From NCBI GenBank assembly GCA_006538405.1, contig BJKQ01000010.1:2170001-2234000 (forward strand): a DNA stretch of 64,000 nucleotides, written 5' to 3'. The notes under the pieces are model-generated. The model searched no databases, had not been told where the DNA came from, and saw only the letters and a list, made by a program, of their open reading frames with translations. This document shows, one piece after another, positions 44,801-56,530 of the stretch. How positions within the stretch are numbered: position 1 is the stretch's first letter; every line of letters begins with the position of its first letter. A program made the position numbers and the translations under genes. Source of the DNA: Hansfordia pulvinata. Lineage: Eukaryota > Ascomycota > Sordariomycetes > Xylariales.

Positions 44801-47398
44801 GAGGTGGAGGTGGCCGTCAAGGCGACGGGCATCAACTTCAAGGACGTCATGGTCGCCCTCAACCAGCTGTCCGACAACCACATCGGCCAGGAGTTCGCCG
44901 GCGTCGTCAGCCGCGTCGGCCCCATCTCCGGCCTGGCCACGTCGCTCATGGTCGGCGACCGCGTCGCCGGCATCGCGTCCGACTCGGGCAGCTTCCGCAC
45001 GCACATCCGCGTCCGCCAGTCGCACCTGATGCGCGTCCCCGACGCCATGCCCCTGGCCGAGGCCACGGCGCTGCCCGTCGCCTACGCCACGGTGCAGTAC
45101 GGCCTGCACCACCTGGGCCGCCTGCAGCGCGGCGAGACGGTCCTCGTGCACGCGGCCGCCGGCGCCGTCGGCCAGGCCGCCATCCGCATGGCGCACGAGG
45201 CCGGCGCCGAGGTCTTCGTCACCGTCAGCACGCCCGCCAAGAAGGAGCTGCTCATGAGCCGCTACGGCATCGACGCCGCCCACGTCTTCAGCAGCCGCCA
45301 CCTGGCCTTCGCCCAGCAGGTCATGCAGCGCACCGGCGGCCGCGGCGTCGACGTCGTCATCAACTCGCTGTCGGGCCGCGCCCTGACCGAGACCTGGCGC
45401 TGCATGGCCCCCTTTGGCCGCTTCGTCGAGATTGGCAAGCGCGACATGAGCGCCTTCAAGAGCCTGCCCATGGAGCCCTTCCTGCGCAACGTCTCCTTCT
45501 GCTCCCTCGACCTGGCTGTCGTCAGCAAGCACAAGGACGCCCTGATGCGCCAGATCATGGGCGAGGTCGAGCAGTTTGTCGAGCGCAACATGGCTCCCTC
45601 CGCGGGCCAGGAGCAGCAGCAGCAGCAGCAGCTTGCTCCTTACCCGCTGACCACCTTCCGCCGCTCCGAGTTCGAGCAGGCCTTCCGCTTCCTGCAGACG
45701 GGCCAGCACACGGGCAAGGCCGTCATCGACTGGGAGGCCGCCGACACGCTGCAGGTCATCCCCAAGAGCCCGCTCGACTACCAGTTCTCCGCCGAGGCCT
45801 CGTACGTCATCGCCGGCGGCCTGGGCGGCGTCGGCCGCAACATCTCGCTGTGGATGGCCCGCAACGGCGCCCGCCACCTGGTCCTGCTCAACCGCTCGGG
45901 ACCCCGCAAGCCCGAGGCCCAGAGCCTGGTCCGCGAGCTCGAGGGCATGGGCGTCTCCGTCTTCTGCCCCCCTTGCGACGTCAGCGACGAGCAAGCCGTC
46001 ATGCGCACCATCTTCGAGGCCCGCGCCACCATGCCGCCGATCCGCGGCTGCATCCAGGGCGCCATGGTCTGCGACAACCGCATCTTCGAGAACTACGACC
46101 TGCCCGGCTTCCAGAGCTCCATCGACCCCAAGGTCCGCGGCACCTGGAACCTGCACCGTGCCCTGCCCCCGGACGGCAGCATCGACTTCTTCGTCATGCT
46201 GTCCTCCCTGGCCGGCTTCCACGGCGCCAGCTCCCAGAGCAACTACGCCGCCGCCAACACCTTCCAGGACGCCTTCGCCCGCCTGCGCCGCGCCGAGGCC
46301 CTCGCGTACCAGCAGCAGGACGGCAGCAGCAGCAGCACCAGCGACTCCTCCCCGCGCGCCGACCGCTTCGGCTCCCTATCCGCCGCCTCCGAGAGCGCCT
46401 ATTCCCCCAGCGACTGCGGCTACGACAGCTCCCGCCGCTCCTCGGTCGACCCCACTTACGTCGACAGCCCCTGGACCCCGACCCCGGGCCCCGGGCCCCA
46501 CGTCCCCTCGATCCACGTCAGCCGCGGGAGCACCGCCGCGGGCGCCGCCGCCGCCGGTGGACGCCGCGCCGTCCTGCCCAAGACGGCCCGCCCGGGCTCG
46601 ACCGAGTCGTGCCACGCGCTGGTCCTCGGCATCGTCGACGGCTTCGGCTACGTCGCCGAGCGCGCCGACGTCTCGCAGCTCATGCGCCTCGTCTACACGG
46701 ACCACAAGTCCCTGGGCGAGAAGGACCTGCACTTCATGCTCAAGTACGCCTGCCGCCGCCAGGACCCGCCCCCGGGCTACGGTGGCGACGGCAAGGGCGC
46801 CGGCAAGACCGCGACCGCCACCGAGACGGGCAACCCCTGGGAGTCGCAGCTGGTGGGCGCGCTGACCACGCCGGCCTACATCCGCCGCGGCGGTGCTGCC
46901 AACGACTTCGCGTGGATGCGCATCCCCGTCTTCCGCCACCTGTACCGCATGGAGCGCGAGGAGGAGCTCAAGGCCGCGGCCGCCGCGTCGGGCGGCGGCG
47001 GCAGCATGTCGAGCGGCGCGCAGACGGACTCGGCCGGCGCCCTGCTGCAGGCCGCCGCGACGACCGAGGAGGCCGCGGGCGTCGTGACCACCCTGCTGGC
47101 CCGCCGCCTGGCGCGCTCGCTGGCCGTGCCCCTCGACGACATCGACGTCAACCGCCCGCCCCACGCCTTCGGCGTCGACTCCCTCGTCGCCGTCGAGCTG
47201 CTGCTGTGGTTCGCCAAGGAGGTCCGCGCCGAGGTCCCCGTCGTCCAGGTCCTCGGCAACTCCACCGTCGCCCAGCTCGGCATGCTCGCCGCCACCCGCA
47301 GCGAGTTCACCAAGCAGAAGGCCCAGCAGCAGACGCAGCAGAAGGCGGACGAGCCGCAGCAGACCTCGGTCCCCAGGGTCGTCGTCGCTGCTGCTTAA
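38850..47398 (+). CDS. highly reducing type I polyketide synthase, KS-AT-DH-MT-ER-KR-ACP (one -1 frameshift)
   Basis: About 2796 residues in three exons (38850-39189, 39262-39530, 39618-47398; introns 72 and 87 nt). It builds and fully reduces a methylated polyketide chain from acyl- and malonyl-CoA in the cytosol. KS: Cys182 (DTACSSS), His318 (EAHGTGT), His360 (NIGH). AT: Ser650 (GHSSGE) and YHSAHM. DH: His1023 (DHQVQGTILYPATG), Asp1223 (HPATLDSMLH). MT: SAM loop from Gly1504 (EVGAGTGSTT). ER: NADPH loop near His2048 (HAAAGAVGQAA). KR: GGLGGVGR near 2270, Tyr2413 (SNYAAAN). ACP: Ser2725 (FGVDSL). No thioesterase, reductase or carnitine-acyltransferase domain follows, so release must be by another protein. 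Odd points are a frame break at CCCCC (41071-41075), poly-Ser and Asp/His linker after AT, poly-Gln linkers, and a roughly 95-residue Ser/Pro/Gly-rich insertion inside KR (about 2437-2532). Confidence 0.95.
41071..41075 (+). other. -1 frameshift site in the PKS AT domain
   Basis: The frame that encodes KS and the AT serine reads LLARPDAP and then nonsense. The next register continues RGSMLAAGASEADL and on to the ACP. One additional C in this run joins them, and the full coding length becomes a multiple of three. Confidence 0.82.
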
Positions 47399-48931
47399 GA
47401 TGCCAGCCGATAAACAACAAAGAGAAAAAAAAGAAAGATCCCCGGATCAATGTACAAAAACTCCCCATTGTATAACCTCCTGTCACACAAACACCACGAC
47501 CCTTACCTCTTCTCCACACTCCTTAAAAAAAGCCCCCCTTCTTCTGCCTTTTGTTCGCCCCGCACACGCAGCAGCGTCTGCCGGGCCTTGGGCGTCTGGA
47601 GTCTTTGCGGATATTTCTTCTTTCATCACCCGCGCGCTTCTCTCTCTCTCTCGGAGAACCTCGCGGTTTCTTGCATTCTGGGAGTTCAGGCGTTCCGGTT
47701 TCGGCGGGGGACACGGGCGGTGGCTCTCTTTCTTCTCTCTCTCACACACACACCTGAAGAACGAGATATTTTTTTCCCCCTTGTTTCTTCCCTCACGAAA
47801 CCATCATTGATGAGATATTTCCTTTTTCCACGTCCAATTTTTTCCTTATACCCAACCTTTTTCTTTCTTCGCTTCTACCCGATAGGTACCCGAACCTTTC
47901 CGGGGCAGGCCGGCGACGGGCGATTTTTGTTTTCCCCTCGGAGGAAGGGGAGGGAGTAAAGTGGCCTCTATTCCCATCTTTTGCTTCGGCGGGGGAAGCT
48001 TTTGTTCCTTTCGCCTTTCTTGCCCTACATATGGGGGTTGCCATCTTTTTTTTTTTTCACCATCTCGGCTACGACGGGCCCACGGCGGAGGACGGGAGTA
48101 AAGTGGCCTCTATTCCACGCCCTCGGCGGGGGTCCTCTTGCCCTACATATGGGGGTTGCCATCTTTTTTTTTTTCACCATCTCGGCTACGACGGGCCCAC
48201 GGCGGAGGACGGGAGTAAAGTGGCCTCTATTCCACGCCCTCGGCGGGGGTCCAAGTCTAGTCCTTTTTATCATAGTGTGCACAATGCATCACCGATACTT
48301 CTTCAGAATGCTGCCTCGTCTGCCTCGTGATTCCGTGTCGAGTAAACCGTCTACTTCGTGCTCATGTCACTGCGTGAGCTCCGTCGCTACTCCATGGCAA
48401 TGCTATTGCGTAGGCTCCCTTGGAGCGTTCATCTATTTGTCTTTCGGGCGGCAGTCTCTCATCTACGTCGAAGGATGGTCGCCCTTGCTTCATCCCGCAC
48501 GGTTCCATAACAGCATTCCCGGGTCAATACAGTCCCCGCCGCCCGGCGACTCGCGCCACATCCTCATGAAGTGGGAACTTGAACATCTCGACATGATCAG
48601 AAACTTGCACACTTGGAACGGATTCGACAGCCGATATCAAAAGTACGTATATACTATGATAGATCACTAAGCATGACTCATGAACAATGAATGATGCAGC
48701 TCTGGTACTCCCCGGGAACGCCAGAGACGGCCCCTGTATTGGTACATTGGTAAAACGCCGCAGACGCCTCGCTATCTGAAGACGGAACTCCCCTTCCCAA
48801 AGTGCAATGTTATTCCCGCAATTTTCCGACCGCAGCTCGTCAAACACCAACACCCTCGACGTGCCCGCGCACTACAAAGCCGGTAATCATGAAGATACAC
48901 GTCGCCTCGTGCCCGGCCGCGCAGGGGACCC
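47399..48931. other. PKS 3' flank and ApsB 3' flank
   Basis: Convergent intergenic DNA. It is pyrimidine-rich just after the PKS stop and contains the 118-nt tandem duplication listed separately. I see no gene. Confidence 0.55.
48019..48253. repeat. 118-nt tandem duplication
   Basis: Two nearly identical copies (from 48019 and from 48137) each begin CTTGCCCTACATATGGGGG, continue through a poly-T run, CACCATCTCGGCTACGACGG and a GGAGTAAAGTGGCCTC segment, and end in GGCGGGGGTCC. A partial, diverged third copy of the GGGAGTAAAGTGGCCTC part lies just upstream, near 47950. Near-identity implies recent duplication. Confidence 0.88.
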
Positions 48932-51900
48932 CTACGACCCGTCACCGCCGCCAGACATGGCCATACCCGCCCCCGGCCCTCGCCTCTTTGCTCGGGCAAG
49001 CTCAGTCACCAACTCGCTGTTCTGCCGCTCGCTGTCCTGAATCCTCTGTCGCGCAGCGGCGCGGTCCGAGTTGCGCGCCTCGCGCTCCTGCTTCAGCTTG
49101 CTCTCAAGCTCCCGCAGCCTAAGCATCCAGCGTTTGTCCTCGGGCCCAGACCCAGGTCCCTGGCTGTTCGGTGTCGACGGTGGCTGCTGATTGTCGGCGC
49201 CACTGGAGGAGCCAGTCCGTTCCAGCGATGCATTGGCGTTGCCCGAGCTTGAGAAGGATCGAGTCATCGTGGTCGTCCGGCTCTTGAGACTGGACGCCGC
49301 TGCCTCGAGGTGTGATGTTTTGCTGCGGGGAATCTTTGAAAGCGGCGTCTCCCGATACATGGGCCCCATAGGTACAGCAGGCGCGGGGCTGCCGTCGAGT
49401 GCGTCGTTGCTGTTCGATTTCACCAGTGACTGCTCGTAGTACGCCGCACCGCGGGTACGTGCGTCCTGGGCACGCTGCAGCGTGGCGTTCTCGATTTTCA
49501 GGGTTCGGTAGGCCGATTCCAACTGCGCTATGCGGCCCTGCGTGTCGACATTGCCGGACGAGACCCCAGATCGCACTATCGATTCCAGGCGCTCCAGCTT
49601 CTTATTCCGGACCTCCAGGCTGTTCTCCAGCGATTGGTACTCCTTCCACAGCTCCCGCTCGATGGTCTTGACTCGTGTTTGGAAGCTGCTCACGATAGAC
49701 TCGATTGCCTTGACAGCTGACAAGAGATTCTTGCTGAACCCAGGCAACATGGTGGACACTGATTCGAGCGACGGCAGAGCGCGCCCGTTGATCAGACTGT
49801 TGTTGTGGGCCCAGTCGGTTCCGCAGACGGCCGATAGGCGAGTCCAAAGAATGAGCAGCAGGTTATTGCGTTCAACAAGCTGCTCCTTGAACGTGTTCTC
49901 CAGTTGAGCCAGCTTTTTCTTGTCCGAGGCTCTGGTGGCCTCGAGATCGTTAATGCGCGAGTCCTGACTAGTGACTGTGCGCGACACGTGGGTGTGAGTG
50001 CGCTGGAACGTCTCGAACTGGTTCTTAGTGTTGCGGTGGCCGGAGCGTTCTTTATCCAGCATCTCAGCCAATCGCCGCGACTCAAGCGCGTGCGATTCCA
50101 GAAGACCGTCACGTTGCTTAATGATGCGATCTTTCTCAAGCAACGAAGCTTTCGTTGTATCGAGTTCTCTCGTGCTCTCCTCCAGCTCCTTTTGCAACCT
50201 GGCAATGGACTGCAGTCGTGTTAGTCGGATCGATGGATCATAGCGGAGACAATCACCACAAGGGGAGCCCAACGTGGCTGGTAACGTACCGACAGAAGGC
50301 TGGCTCTGGTGCCATTGAGGTCGCCGAGGGCACCTCTCAAGTTGTTCTCCAACTCCATCAACTTCTCCTTCCAGTCCGTAGCTTCGCTCTCCCGCTTCCT
50401 AAGGTTCATGCGCAGCTTTCGGACCTCATCCCTGAGAGATGTCGCCTCGCTGTTTAGGTTGTTGATGATTTGCTGGACCTCCTCCTTCTCACGAGTGGCC
50501 ACAAGCTCACTCTCGCTGCGCTCCTTGGCCAGACGCTCGTCCAGCTCCCTGGCTCTCTCACGTTCATCACGGAGACCTTGCTCGGTGTTCGCCAGAGCCG
50601 CCTCGAGATCTCCGATCCGTATCTTATCGCCTTCCTGCTCTTCGCGAAGAAAGGCGATCTCGCCCTGGCTGGATTCCTGCTGCACGCCCAGCCGTTGAGC
50701 TTTGTCGTTGGCCTCGCACAGCTTAGCCTCAAGCTCTTCTAGCTCGCCGTTCGACTCGTTCAGGTCGTGCTCCAGCTGCTCTATGCGCCGGAGCTTGTTC
50801 TCCTGCTCGTCTTCGAGGCGCACTAAAGCCTCGCTCATTTGTCTCATCTCGTCTTGCAGAGCGTCGAAGTTTTCAGACCGGTCCTGGAGATCTTCGTGCA
50901 ACCTCTTGATTTCATCGTTCTTGAGGTCGTTGTCCGTTTCCAGCGCGTCGATCTCTTCCTGGGCCTCCTTTCGCAACGACTCAAATTCGATCTCCAGAGT
51001 TTCTTGGTCCTGCAAAGCTTGGTCTCGCTCTGACTGAAGAGCAACGAGATCGTTCATAGCGGTCTCGATGTCTTCTTGCAGAGCACCAACGGCATCTTCG
51101 GCCTCTCTCTTGGCGAGATCGGCGGCTTCATAGTCTTGCGACCACGCCTCGGCTTCGCGTTGCAGCTCTTGCTTGGCCAGATGTAGCTCATTGATCTTGT
51201 CGCGCGATTCAGCCAGCTTGTTCTCGAGCTCTTCGCGGTCGGGATCCTCGGCAGTCATCGTCAGCCTGGATCCACCACTGGCGCGCGAGGTGGAGCGCTC
51301 GTGGTTGCCTGCGCGCGAGGCGGACCTGTCAAGAAGGCTGTCGACAGTAGAGGGCGCGCCGCCGCGTCGCTGGGCGAGCTTGAGATCTTCAATTTCCTGA
51401 TACAGTCTCTCCTTTTCACGATTTCTAGACGTCAGCATAGAGGTCTGCGCACCAACTTCACGGCGGAGCTCGGCGTTCTCGTGGCGCAGCTCTTCACTCT
51501 CTCGGCGCAGGTCATCGACAAGAGTGCTGGACTGGCTCAGACTGTTGGCGTGATCCACATCACCAGACATTCCGGAGACAGGACGAGATCGAGACGGCGA
51601 ATGGGGGCGAGCCTTTCGCGTAATGTTGTAGATGTTCGTTGTGTGGTGCAACCCCCCCGGCCCTGCGGCAGAGGGAGGTCCTGTCGCACTGGCCGCCCCT
51701 GAATCCTGTTTCAGGCGGAAGATCTCCTCGCGGAGGCGGCGGTTGTCTTCGTCGGCTTGTTCGCGGCGCGCTGTCTCCTGCTCAAGCAAATCCTTCCACA
51801 CGTCGGCTTCATCTTGGCGGCCTAGGCTATCGCCCGCGCGATCGCTGGCCTTGTCGCTATAGGACTTGAGTGTTTCGGCCAGTTTTCTCTTCTCATAGTG

Positions 51901-53681
51901 GTTCGACATGTTCTCGGCTCTGAGCTTCTCAATCTCCGTCACGTGCTCCTCGATCCTTTCACGCAGGTGAATCAGCTCTTCCTCCCTCTCTTGAGCGCGC
52001 TCGTCGTAGACCGAAGTGGCGCGGTCGTCGGACGAGTAGCCGCTGCGGGCGGTGCTGGGTCGGTCTTCCTCATCGCGGTCGCGAAGGCGTTTCTCAAGAT
52101 CCTTGACGCGCCTGCGCAGAATCTTATTGTCCCGCTGAATGACAGCGAGCGAGGTCTTGAGATCGACGTTCTCCGAGATCATTTCCTTAACACCCTCTTC
52201 GGAAAGCTTGTCGAGGCGATCGGACAAGAACATGACCTTGAGCTTGAGGTCGAAGTTCTCCTTGGAAAGACGCTCGATCGTACTGTGCTGTTCCTTGAGC
52301 GTCATGTTCTTACCATGGCGGCCCAAGGTGCCGGTGGATGTGCTGGTGACTGTTCCCGGGCCGGGTGTGAAATCGGACACCTTGCGATGGGGCTGGATGG
52401 GCGTCGTCAAGCCACCTTTGGTCTTGTACTCGTTGGCCAATGATTCGGGCACTTCGACGTTACGGACGTGCCTTGCGATGACAGTGTCGGTGGGCGCCAG
52501 TAGAGGGCCTTTCTTCGCCTTGGGCGTAGTCAGGTGGTCGGCTGGAGGGTTGGAGCGGACAGGCTCGATCTCCTCTAGGGGCTCCAGGGGCTCGGGCCGG
52601 CCGAGGTCCGCGTAGTCGTCAAAGCCGGACGCAACACTGCCCATGCTCAGCGATCTCGAGAGTGTGTTACTGATGCTGCGGGTCAGGCCGAAAGCCGGGG
52701 CTGGGGCAGGGACAGGGCCGGCGGCAACAGTGAGATCGCTTTCGATGTCCACATCGTCATTGGAGAGGAACGAGGACGTCGAGGAGCGCTGGCTGGCATT
52801 CTTGCTGCGCAGGTACTTGGGCCGCTTGTTGATGCGTATCGAATTGCTGGGGTTGGCGCCGGCCTTGAGCATATCAAAGTCGGAGCTGTAGTGGCGCAGG
52901 GTGGGGGCACCAGCTGAGAAGGAAGCATCGTTGGAGCCGTCGAATATGGAGCTGTCACGATTGGAAGGCGGGTTGAAAGAACTGCTATCGTGGGCATCGC
53001 CGGCCGAAGGCACCGCGGCAGAGCCCCTGCCGGTGTGATCCGAGGGGGCAGAGGTAGGTGCAGATGTAGGACCAGGAGTAGGAGCAGAAGTGGGAGCAGA
53101 GGTGGGAGGGGCATTTTTTGCCGAAGAGACCACCCTGGAGACGGTGCGAGCAGCGGCAGCAGCCGCAGGAGAGGACGACATGTTCTCCAGCGACCATGTC
53201 AGGTCCGGGTCGGTGGCGGTCGAGGCGGCATTGTCCTGCTCGGCGGAAGGCGGGTGCGCGGGCTCGGAAGGGGGTGTGTGGGCGCCCGAGTCGTCGGCAG
53301 GGGCATTGAGGGAGGTATCAGGAGGAGGTGCCTCGGAAGCCTGGGCTTCGGGCTGAGGGGGGGTTTCTTAGTGGGGGAGGCGTCAAAGACGAAGGTGTCG
53401 TCGGCGCCAGGTTCGGCGCTTATGGCGGAGTCCTGAATGGGAGATAGCGGAGGGACGAAGCTGGACTCGACATCGTCCTGAAGGTGGGCGCGGATGTGCT
53501 GCTCCTGGGTCAAGGAGTCGGGATGAGAGTCGAGGGGCTCAAGGGCAGTGGTCTCGACGAGGGTGGTGTCTATAGGCGCGTCGTCGGTGCTGGCGGCGTC
53601 ATGATGGTCGCGATCCAGACGCTGGGCAGTGGAGGGACGGGCCTCGGGGTCGAGGGGATTGTGGGAGTTATCGTCGTTCAT
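48932..53681 (-). CDS. apsB: ApsB/Mto1-type microtubule-organising coiled-coil protein (one -1 frameshift)
   Basis: About 1556 residues in two exons (50290-53681 and 48932-50209; intron 80 nt, gtacgt...ctgcag, phase 0). It recruits the gamma-tubulin complex to non-nuclear sites such as septa and outer spindle-pole plaque. The ATG at 53681 gives MNDDNSHNPLDPEAR. A disordered N-terminal third is followed by a centrosomin motif 1 (Cnn_1N) at about 458-530: MTLKEQHSTIERLSKENFDL, then LKVMFLSDRLDKL. Then comes roughly 900 residues of coiled coil. The C-terminal Mto2-binding segment at about 1491-1545 reads RWMLRLRELESKLKQERE then ARNSDRAAARQR. The first 110 codons are one base out of register with the rest at a 7-nt C-run (plus-strand G 53357-53363). 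Eight C's give a continuous frame through LTWSLENMSSS. Confidence 0.9.
53357..53363 (-). other. -1 frameshift site in ApsB exon 1
   Basis: Upstream the frame reads FVFDASPTKKPP. Downstream in the same frame it becomes Pro/Arg nonsense to a stop at 53199, while the next register reads PQPEAQASEAPPPDTSLN and enters the main coiled-coil frame. The run has seven bases; eight would fit. Confidence 0.72.
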
Positions 53682-56200
53682 GACGAGAGGCGGGTGGGCA
53701 GGATGGGCATGAGGGTGGGCATGAGCGATGGCGTCGCGTGGATCCCGGCGATACGGAATACTGAGTGATGAGCCGGTATTTGGGACGCGGGCGGAGCTGC
53801 CGTGGGTGTCGGGGAGGTGGTGGTGACGTTCACGGATGAAGCGTCAGGAAGAAGACGGAGAAGGTGTACGAGTAGATAGCGAGCGGCGTGTAAAGCGGCG
53901 GCGGCGACGGCAGCAGCAGCGGCGGCGGCGGCGGCGGTGGTGGTGGTGGTGTTGACGCTGCTGGACGGGATCGAGCACCCAATTGCTGTTTGGACAAGGT
54001 TTGGGCCAAGCGCGAATGGCAGTACCGCTACTTGATACGCGTGCCTGTCGTACGGGTTTGCTCAGGTACCGGCCTCAGCGTCCGTCGAGCTTGATGCCCA
54101 GATCCGGCTTAGACAAGGCGGTCCACCTTGGCGTATCGAGCTGTGGGCTGGGCCCGTACCGGTACTCTTTTTTCTGCTCTGCGTGACCGATGCAGCCCGA
54201 GCTCACACCTTCAGCATGGTCGAGGTACGCATTGCGGAAGAGCATCGCCAAGAGAAGCGTTGCTAGCCGTGATCTAAGTGGGGTCTCTCACTGATCCAAG
54301 GCCTTCCAGTGCCACATGGTGTGGTTCTCCTCTTGGTCGGAGCCGCGGTGCCTCGAAATGGCTTCAACATCAGCCTCTTTTTAGAACGAGGAAAGGCGTA
54401 TGAACAAGCCGTGTGACCGGGAGAAAGAACCCTGGTCTGTCGGTTGCTCGAGGCACTCGTATCCGCCCCAGGAGTCGGTCGCAAAAGCTAGGGCGAGCCA
54501 TTTCCCAGCTTCGTTGACGCGCCTCTTCCGAGAGCTAAGACATGCGTGTTGGGTGCGCGCCCAACACGCGAAAACCCCCACACCCATGCCATTTACAACC
54601 GTCACGAACACAAAACGGTGCAGCAAAGCCGATGAATATTTCTGAGCAGCGGCGGGAATTCAATTCAAGGAAGATCTCTAGTCAGTACCTGCTACCTAAA
54701 TGCCGATCCTGGAAGCTCAGAGGTCGCCGACAAGGTTGTCGAAGCGTTGCCAGGACAGCGACCATTGTCGGTTGCCCCTCCTTACCAGGCCGCGGTATCG
54801 GTACTTGGGGATCTAACTTTAAAGCTTTTGCAGCTTGTAGATGCTTCGTTCGCGTACGAGTACGAGCACTCGAAGAGCTGCGTCTTCCTCGAGTATTTGC
54901 GAAAGAGGCGCTGGCCCTGTGCGAATAATAGCATCGAGAGCTATCGCCCCGCCGTGGCTTCATCTCGGACGCCTCACTTTTAGTCTCATCAGTGCTTGTA
55001 CAAGTTTTCCATATCCCTAATTTTCGACTTTGCGTTGGCTGCCAAATAGCAAGCCACGCAAGCTTCAGTACACACCTTACAAGCACGCACAGACATAAAG
55101 TGGACAGTGTCTGGCGGCACGGGCCATCTGTCGCTTCTCCCCTGAGTGCTTGCAGCTTATGAGCAATGAGGGACCTCAACAAAGCAAATCACCTGCAGGC
55201 GCAACAGGATCTGGTCTGTGCGGGGCTGCCCGAGCCTCGAGTCGTCACCTTGGCCGGCGCTCTCCTTTTTGGCCTCGTGCGCCCGCCAGCGAGCACAGAT
55301 ACCTTTGGATCCCGCACCTCACGGGAACCCATCGGGCGACTTGGTCATACGAGCCGCTGCAGCTCGGAACGCGCCCGAAGCCCCTGTCTTCCGTCTTCCG
55401 AACTCCCCTGAAGCTGGCCCGAGCCGAATCGATGCGGAGCGGCGTAACCACCATGTCCTCGCTCCATCGGTCATCAAACGAGAATGCCTCGAGCTCACTA
55501 ATCAGTCAGCCTGGATAGCCTCCTCGTGCTGTCCTACACATAGAAACCGGACCTCCGGCCGCGATGGCTCCCCGCTCCTGGCTACGAGTATCCCCTCCTG
55601 AGTAGCCGCTGTTGGAGCAGCATATCCGCACATGGTCCCCAGGTCGCCGCCGCCGACGGTACCTGGCGGTTTGGTCGCTGACGACTGAACTCGCGTACTC
55701 GTCGTGCTACATCTTGTCTCGCCCCTGAAGATAGCAGCTTGAATCCCAGTCACGACTGAGGTCGCGCTCGGTTTGGCACTAATAATTCTCTTCGCCGACC
55801 CCTCCTCTAGACTCATAGAGGTGCCAGGCTGCGAGGATGCCGGCAGAGACTTCCCCTTCCACGTCAATCAATCACCCTCGTCGCATGAACATAGTGTGGC
55901 TACAGTAAAATGTCAGAATAGCAGTCCATAACCGTGTGGCTCACGTTACCCGCTTTCAATACCCGCTGTTCAGGCATAGCCGGGCGAGAAGCTTCGGGGT
56001 AGATAATCTAGAACAGTGCCCCTATCGCCAGAGACTCTGACCAGGCTCCTCGGACCAAGTGCCGGACTCTTCAAAGATGACAAGGGTTTGATAGGCTCGC
56101 TCCGTAGGCTAGAAGAGAGCGTTCGTGGGAGACTATAAAGAGTCACTTGGTTGAAGGTAGGATGGCGAGTACCTGGCGCCTCCGAACGCATCCCGGCGCC

Positions 56201-56319
56201 CTAGTGAAGCCGCCAAATACCACCGTCCAACGCCAGGCACGAGCCTATCATATATGCAATACCAAAGAGCCAAGCACCATCGATCTCGGACTGCGCTGAG
56301 CCGGCCAGGCTTCCTTTCC
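56201..56319 (-). pseudogene. short-chain dehydrogenase/reductase C-terminal relic
   Basis: The minus-strand peptide GSLAGSAQSEIDGAWLF then GIAYMIGSCLALDGGIW ends at TAG (56201-56203). It matches the usual SDR C-terminus (P-L-x-R-x-G-x-x-E-E-I-A-x-A-V-L-F-L-A-S-D-...-I-T-G-x-x-L-x-V-D-G-G), with the LASD segment deleted. Upstream there is no recognisable Rossmann domain in any frame nearby. It is therefore a fragment of a dead oxidoreductase gene. Confidence 0.5.
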
Positions 56320-56426
56320 AGCATCGACCGCCGTAAATACCGTGTCTCCAGCCCCCGGACATGCCCCCCCCCCCGGAGCAAGGCCCGGCATCTTCCACCC
56401 CGCTGCCCTCGATCCCGCAAGTCTGG

Positions 56427-56530
56427 CAAGCATTCGTGGCCTGTCGGCGGAAGAAGATCCGGGTGGCGATGGCAGCGCGCCCTGCGCAACAGCTACAGCT
56501 CTCGCGACCTGGCCTGCGACTATCCCGGGA
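56427..56530 (+). pseudogene. degenerate Zn2Cys6 DNA-binding motif
   Basis: The plus strand reads QAFVACRRKKIR, the start of a binuclear zinc cluster in which the first cysteine codon is TTC (Phe) instead of TGC. Continuing in shifted frames gives DGSAPCA and then YSSRDLACDYPG, the expected second half with two small indels and a missing cysteine. An (ACG/GAC)n run follows. The parts are in the right order and spacing for a C6 regulator but cannot be translated as one frame, so it is a relic. Confidence 0.45.

Noticed and set aside
41114..46222. Very long minus-strand open frames (1118 and 570 codons) opposite the PKS
   Set aside because: They mirror the GC-rich third positions of the PKS codons, have Gly/Ala/Val/Arg/Asp-dominated composition with no domain, and lie wholly antisense to a well-supported gene.
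38850..47398. Interpretation of the PKS as a pseudogene because of its frameshift
   Set aside because: One base in a C-run restores a frame with every catalytic residue intact, and the same kind of lesion occurs in housekeeping genes of the window, so an assembly error is more likely.
45850..47475. Plus-strand Arg/Pro-rich open frame of 541 codons in another register of the PKS 3' half
   Set aside because: Off-frame reading of the PKS; composition (long Arg/Pro strings) is that of a shifted GC-rich gene.
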